Shown: positions 58,509 through 64,000 of the stretch, piece after piece
How positions within the stretch are numbered: the first letter of the stretch is position 1
How the letters are laid out: every line of letters begins with the position of its first letter
Assembly (NCBI GenBank): GCA_028622995.1
Contig: JAJQJQ010000013.1
Coordinates: forward strand, 1,240,001 to 1,304,000
Reading direction: 5' to 3'
DNA from: Panagrolaimus kolymaensis
Taxonomy: Eukaryota; Nematoda; Chromadorea; Rhabditida; Panagrolaimidae
Length of the DNA: 64,000 bases
Notes under the pieces: generated by a model
Databases searched by the model: none
What the model was told of the DNA's origin: nothing
Seen by the model: only the letters and a program-made list of their open reading frames with translations
Program-made: the position numbers and the translations under genes

Positions 58509-61309
58509 AAAAGAATATTAAAAAGCATGCGCATGCAACAAAAAATACAACAGTAGACAGACGACGAGTACAAAAAATCTTTATTTATTTCATTGAACAC
58601 TTTTTTTGTTGAAAAAAATTCCACAAAATTTTTTGTTTTCTTTAATCAAATCGCTTTTTGCTGGTGACGTTCTTATTTTTGGGTTACTCATCTTCTCTTT
58701 TTTTCCTTTGCGTTCCAAAAATTAGTGAATAATTGCAATTTTGTGAAAAAATCTTTTTTTGAGAATAAAAATGATGTTTGATAGTAGAATTGTGGATTGT
58801 TTTGTTCTTTTATGAACCATGTCATTTTCCTATAAATTTTTCTCTCGATTTTATTCGTCTTTTTTTTTAACTGTTTTGGGTTAATAAAGGATGGCGACTC
58901 AAAAAATGATCGGGTGAAAGAAAGACCATGAAAAAGTAATCGATATAGGTTTAATAAAGGAATAATAAATGGTAATTAAAAATATAAAATATTGGCGTCG
59001 GTCATTAACTAAATATTAAACTACCAAAGAATAATAAAAGATTTTTATTTGTTTTTTATGTTTGATTTTTACTTTGGAATCTCTTTTGAATGGTTTATTA
59101 TCGCTTTTTTTTTATCTTAGTTTTTTTTAAATATCTCAACCATAAATTTAATAATGTCATGACGGATATTTTTACTTTTATTGAAAACCATAAAAATTTA
59201 ATGATAGAGAATTTTTTATTTCTACTTTTGCAATGAAAAGTAACAATTTTTTTTATCTCTGTTCTCCATGACTCCTTACACTGATTCTTCCGTCCATGGC
59301 CTCCTCTTTTTTTTATCCTTTTTATTTCATTGGATTAATATTTTACCCATCTGTTCTTCGTTCATTTGCCTTTTTCATTGTTTTATATTAAAAATGCGAT
59401 TATTAAATAATTCCTTCCCTTCTGAGCATTAAAAAAACGTATCCTTGCCAAAGCAAAAAAAAAAAAGAAAAATGAAATGAAAGCGAAGCAGGTGATGGTC
59501 ATCTTCATGAAAAGGGAAGAGTCTAATTTTTATGTTTGATGAACCCCGTGCTGTGGTTATTTTTTAAAGATCAGATTCTTTTATGTCATTTTTAACTCAA
59601 ACTTTCCTTGCCTCATTTGACTTTGCTCATTTAAAAAAATCTTATTTTTTTGCTCATTACTATTAATCAAATCAAAGTTTTTACACTCTTCTTCTACACA
59701 AAAATGAGAAAGCTCTTCATTTATTTTTATAAAACTATAAAAATCTATTTTATCCATAAAAATGCTACAAAGCTTTCCTCAACTTCATCTTCGCTTCTTT
59801 CTTTCATTACAAGCGCGCCTTTTCCCTTTAGGCTACTTTTCAATCAAAAGTTTTTTTTTCTATTTTGATGAAAATTTAATTTCAATCTTTTCTCGTTTTT
59901 TTTTTGTTAGCCGAACGCTAAAGCCTCAAAAATTGCAGTGTTGCAAGATTTGGCATTTTGTATCAAATTTTTATGGAATTTAGCCGAAGCCATTTCAAGG
60001 CGTCGAAGAAAGAGTTGAAGAAAAATGCCAAAAGTAAATAAAGTCAACAACAAATAAGAATGAAAAAAGAAAGGCATCATTAGATGCGACATGATTTGAT
60101 TTTATTTTGCATCAAAAGAAAGGAAAAGATTCCTCTTTTTGACACTTTTTTATTTTGCTTTTAACTTAGGAATGAAAAACAAGACAAAAATAAAGGAAGG
60201 TCTTTTTTGTAAAGTTTAAATTTGCAACTTTGTAGAAAAAGTGTAAAAAAGTAAAAGTAACTTCATTTTGACGATACTTTTGAAAAATTTATTACTGTCA
60301 CTTACTGTTGAAAGTTGTAAAGTATTTAGTAAAAGAATACTTTCTTTCTCGAGATTTTTTTTGGAGACACATTTTCTTAAACACAAAATATTTAAAAAAA
60401 AGTGAAAGTAATAATTTTTTATATTTTTTTGCATTTTTTGATTACTATCTTCAGAAAAGCAAATAATTCTTTTATTTTTTTTGAGTAACAACTTCGTTTT
60501 TTTTTCCTTTTCAAAAGCACTAAACAAAAATGCCACCTTTCCTTCTTTTTTTTTACTTTCCAGCAACAACCTATGAGCTCATAATTTTTTGCCAACCTAA
60601 AAAACTTTTTCTTTTCTTCTTTAATGTCTTTTTACTATTTTTTTTACTTTGCATCGCAAAAAAAAGATATTACATTACCGACAAAAAAACCTTTTATTTA
60701 TTTTTTTTGCAACCGCGACCGATATTGACCGGATGTATTGCGCAGGCAAGCAAGCAAGAGACCAAGAAAAAAACTTCTCTCCTTTCATTTTTTTCGGTAG
60801 TAAAAACAGTGGTGGCGGCGGCGGCAAAAAATGCTTTGTTTTTGCAACAATAAAAAAAAATGGCACAATTGAGTCATGAAAATATTCTTTTACATATTTT
60901 TTTTCTTTGCTTCGTTATTCATACTTTTTTTTTACCGGTCTTTTTTTTACGTAAAATAAGCTACCGAAAAAGGAAAAAAAGTTACTTAAACAAAAAATAT
61001 TTTCTTTTTGTTTTTTGTTGTTGCAAAATAGCGGAAAAAAGATACATATATTAAAGCTTTTTTGTTATTTGTTGAGTTAATGGTTGGTTAAGTTTTTTCT
61101 TGGCTTCCTTTTTCAAATGGCATTTAAAAATATATTTTTCCTCAAGTATTATTTTTTTAACATAAGAAAAGAGTACATAATAAAGTTTTAGAATTTTTGT
61201 CACTTTTTGATTGGGTTCATGATAGTAAATACAAAATGACGATAACTATGTTTTTTGATTTCTTTCATTTTCATTTTCTTTTTGATTTTTGCGGGTTTTT
61301 AAAGCTTCT
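58509..61309. other. Gene-free 2.8-kb region
   Basis: AT-rich, with many A/T homopolymers. Open frames (59650-59868, 60216-60569 minus, 60530-60853) are low-complexity Phe/Lys/Leu; none has supporting exons. Confidence 0.5.
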
Positions 61310-61313
61310 TTAA

Positions 61314-61471
61314 AGGGACTCTCTCAGCAAGCTAGGAAAATTTTTTCCTTAGAGCGGGTGTTCCTAGCCCGAAAATGCGTTTTTTCCGTGCAATTTCTTT
61401 TTCGAAAAGTTTCGAAAAAAAAACAAAGGGAGCCGCTCTAAGGATTTTCCTAGCTTGCTGAGAGACTCCCT
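61314..61471. mobile_element. Short TTAA-flanked MITE (foldback)
   Basis: 158-bp element with ~40-bp near-perfect inverted arms: left AGGGACTCTCTCAGCAAGCT (continuing AGGAAAA...CCTTAGAGCGG), right its complement ending AGAGACTCCCT. TTAA lies on both sides (61310-61313 and 61472-61475), the target of piggyBac-like elements, although the usual CCC start is not seen. No coding capacity. Confidence 0.75.
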
Positions 61472-61475
61472 TTAA

Positions 61476-64000
61476 CAATGCTTGATTTTTTTCCCAATAT
61501 TTCTCTATCACACTTTAATATATTATTATTAAATTTATTTATTGTTTTGCGACCGTGCGTTCTTTTAAATGATTTTTGCTGTCAAGGTTTACTCGCTTTT
61601 AACCTAAACAAGCCACCCGTTTGTCAACAATCATAACATCGCTCGTTTTTGTAAGGTTCGGAAAAAGCTGCAAAGCATTAGCAAATAAACCATTATATTT
61701 GACAACCAAACAACCAACAATCGAATATTCAAATTTATTTTCTTTTTTTAGCCTATGCTTTTCAAATCTCGTTTTCTTTTCTCTTCTTTTTTTTTGTTCT
61801 CGGTGTTTGCTGCTCATCATCACATCACTTTTTTGTGTGCTTCGTTTTTGATTTTTTATTGTTTTCGTGAAAATAAATAAAATAATTTTATGCATTATAA
61901 TATTTTTTTTGTAAAAAATAATAATAATAGAAACCCGTTTTTATTCAAATCAAGGACAAAAGTTGGGAGGAGAAGCAAAAACAAGCTGCTTTGACAAGAA
62001 TAGTTAGTTAGTAATCTTGGAGGAGAAAGTCAGCATTCTTTTTTTAAAATCTTTCTCGAAATTTTTTTTTCATTAATTTCGTTAGAATATTGAAAAAAAT
62101 TTAGTGATAAGTTTCTGCCACCTTTTTAAAACGCCTTAAATTATAAAAAGCTTTTAATAACCTAAATTTTTACCATAGAAATTTATAAAAAAAAATCGAT
62201 TTCTCCCATCTATATTTTTTTGGATATCTCTTTTCTATTATTTTTATCAAAACACATCAATTTTACTGTACATACTATAGGCTCTACAGTATTTTTAAAT
62301 TCCCCATTGCGTGTCCATTTTTCGTTTTTATTTCAACGATAAAATCACTTTTATTTTTCTTCGATGAACCCAAATTTAATTTCCAGTCAAGTATTTTTCT
62401 TTAATCATTTCTCCTTTTCTTCTTCTGTCCACTTCACTGCCAATTTTTTTTTTCAATGACCATAATAAAGAATGCGGAAATTTTATTGACCCTCATCTGG
62501 CCTTGTTGTTGTCGTCGATGATGATGTCCTTGTAAATTCAAGACAAATTATTTCTGTCTTTTTTTGATATAAGTCTTAATATACAAAATCCAATCACAAA
62601 ATAAAAATTAAATTATGTCTTTTTGTGTTCGATGATGATTAAGCAATTTAAAAATGACTTTCTTTCCATTTCTTAAAGAAAAAAAACGAACAACACATGG
62701 GTCCACATTCTGGCTGTTGCTGCTGGTTGCTCATTTGGGCTATTTTAAGCAACGGAAGCTTGTAGTTGTTGGGTTGTTGCAAATAATGACCACAAACTGC
62801 CAAAATGAGAAAAAAAATGAGATGAGTATAAGTATCAATTGAACATGAATGAATAAAATTGAAATTGAGAAAAACTAATAAGGCTTTATTTATTTATTTT
62901 TGTTGGAACATGAAAAAATAGGAATAGATTTTTCTAAATTTTGCGACCCTCTAGATTAAATTGATAGAAAATGAGTAAGGTTATTTTTAAAGATGAAAGA
63001 GTTTCTTTATTGCCTCTACAAGCCTTCAGGCATTTTAATATTGCAGATTAATTAAATATGTTCAAGATTTATTTTTGGTAATCCGTTGCAAGTACTCTAA
63101 AAAAATAAACAATTCATCTTTCTAATTTTTGTTTACTTTTTATTTTGTTCTGTACAAACTTTAATTTTTATTCTAAATCAATTTTTGTGCTAATTTCGGC
63201 TTTGCGTTTTTCTTTTTAGTTCCACTTGCTTTCCTTCTGTCAAAATATTTGCACTTATTCAACTTGGCTGAGCCCCCATGTTGGAAAATGATAAAATGAA
63301 CGTCTTTTATTAAATAATTTAACAGTCAACCAACAATGGTAGTCACGCATCAATTTAAAAAAAAAGATTTTGAGTTTTACTGTGTGTAGCTTGAATTTTA
63401 ACAAACTAAATAATGGAGTAATGAGTTTATTAAGATAAATTTATAAAAAAAAATTTTAAAATTAAAATATTCAGAAAGATAGCTTAAAGAAAAAAAATAC
63501 TAAACGCGATTGCAAAAAAAGTATCGCAGCTTTGCAGTCTCTTTAACAAAAATATTTTCTTTGTTTTTGCTTTTCCCAATCGCAGTTTACACATACATTT
63601 CTATCATCGATTTATTTATTTTTTTATTGTTTTGATATTTTAAATAGCAGCAATGAGCATCAATTTTAAACCAGCCTTGAAAATAGTCCATAAAATTTAA
63701 CCTACTATTTTTTTTAAAACGATAGTAGTTCATTTTATTAATTGATTGTTCCATATTGGTTATAGTTTCTAATGTTTTGTGAAATGCTTTGATCATTCTT
63801 ACTGCCATTTTTGGTCTTGAATTATTTGTCTAATTCCTAGTTAATTCTCGAGTACGTCATATTTCAAAACAACTTTTTTTATTTACTTCTTACTTCTTTA
63901 GATCTTTTATTTATTTACCTTTTGTACCTCTCTCTTAATTTCACTTTTTCTTTTGGTTCTTATCCCCTTTTTTCTCATACAAAAGTAAGCACCTGTTTTG
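61476..64000. other. Gene-free region to the window end
   Basis: AT-rich. A minus-strand open frame at 63587-63808 has somewhat gene-like composition (IKAFHKTLETITNMEQSINK) and could be an exon of a gene running off the window, but nothing else supports it. Confidence 0.45.

Noticed and set aside
63587..63808. Minus-strand open frame near the window edge, 73 codons
   Set aside because: No splice partner in the window and no recognisable motif; window end prevents testing.

Overview
This window looks like nuclear DNA from a free-living or parasitic nematode. It is strongly AT-rich, has short introns ending in TTTTTAG or TTTCAG, and carries nematode-specific families: a ground-like protein, Wart-like hedgehog-related proteins, and nematode chemoreceptors of the Sre/Sra and Srx kinds. 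I reconstructed exons by hand from splice signals, phase and paralogue comparison. Exon coordinates are given gene by gene; 5' and 3' UTRs are not resolved. The genus is not determinable from the sequence.

Left part (1-15.7 kb): a two-pore potassium channel (+), an eIF4B-like disordered RNA-binding protein (-), a small four-TM protein (+), translation factor eIF1 (+), a secreted Cys-rich protein with a Thr run (-), a hAT-type MITE with a perfect 8-bp duplication, a gustatory-receptor-like 7TM protein (-), a membrane-anchored histidine acid phosphatase (-), and a Ly6-like GPI-anchored protein (-).

Middle (18.5-40.2 kb): a neuropeptide precursor (+), a two-TM protein with an upstream RFX X-box (-), a PCMTD-type methyltransferase-like protein (+), a frame-disrupted paralogue of the 8-kb secreted protein (+), a four-TM protein with PY motifs (+), a groundhog-like secreted protein (-), and a FANCI-like DNA-repair gene (+). 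One FANCI intron contains a complete chemoreceptor gene on the other strand. The FANCI reading frame matches the N-terminal half and the extreme C-terminus of the family; the centre is absent and the frame changes at the joint.

Right part (40.4-55 kb): a head-to-head pair of Srx-like receptor paralogues, a serine-protease homologue in which all three catalytic residues are replaced, a tandem duplication of a secreted protein made of two Wart-like modules (left copy broken, right copy intact), and a divergent pair of secreted low-complexity silk- or elastin-like Gly/Tyr/Asn-Pro proteins sharing one 635-bp promoter region.

From 55 kb to the end I find no convincing gene, only AT-rich DNA with a second hAT-type MITE and a TTAA-flanked MITE. 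Themes that link genes here are secreted or cuticle-type Cys-rich proteins, chemosensation, and local duplication followed by decay.
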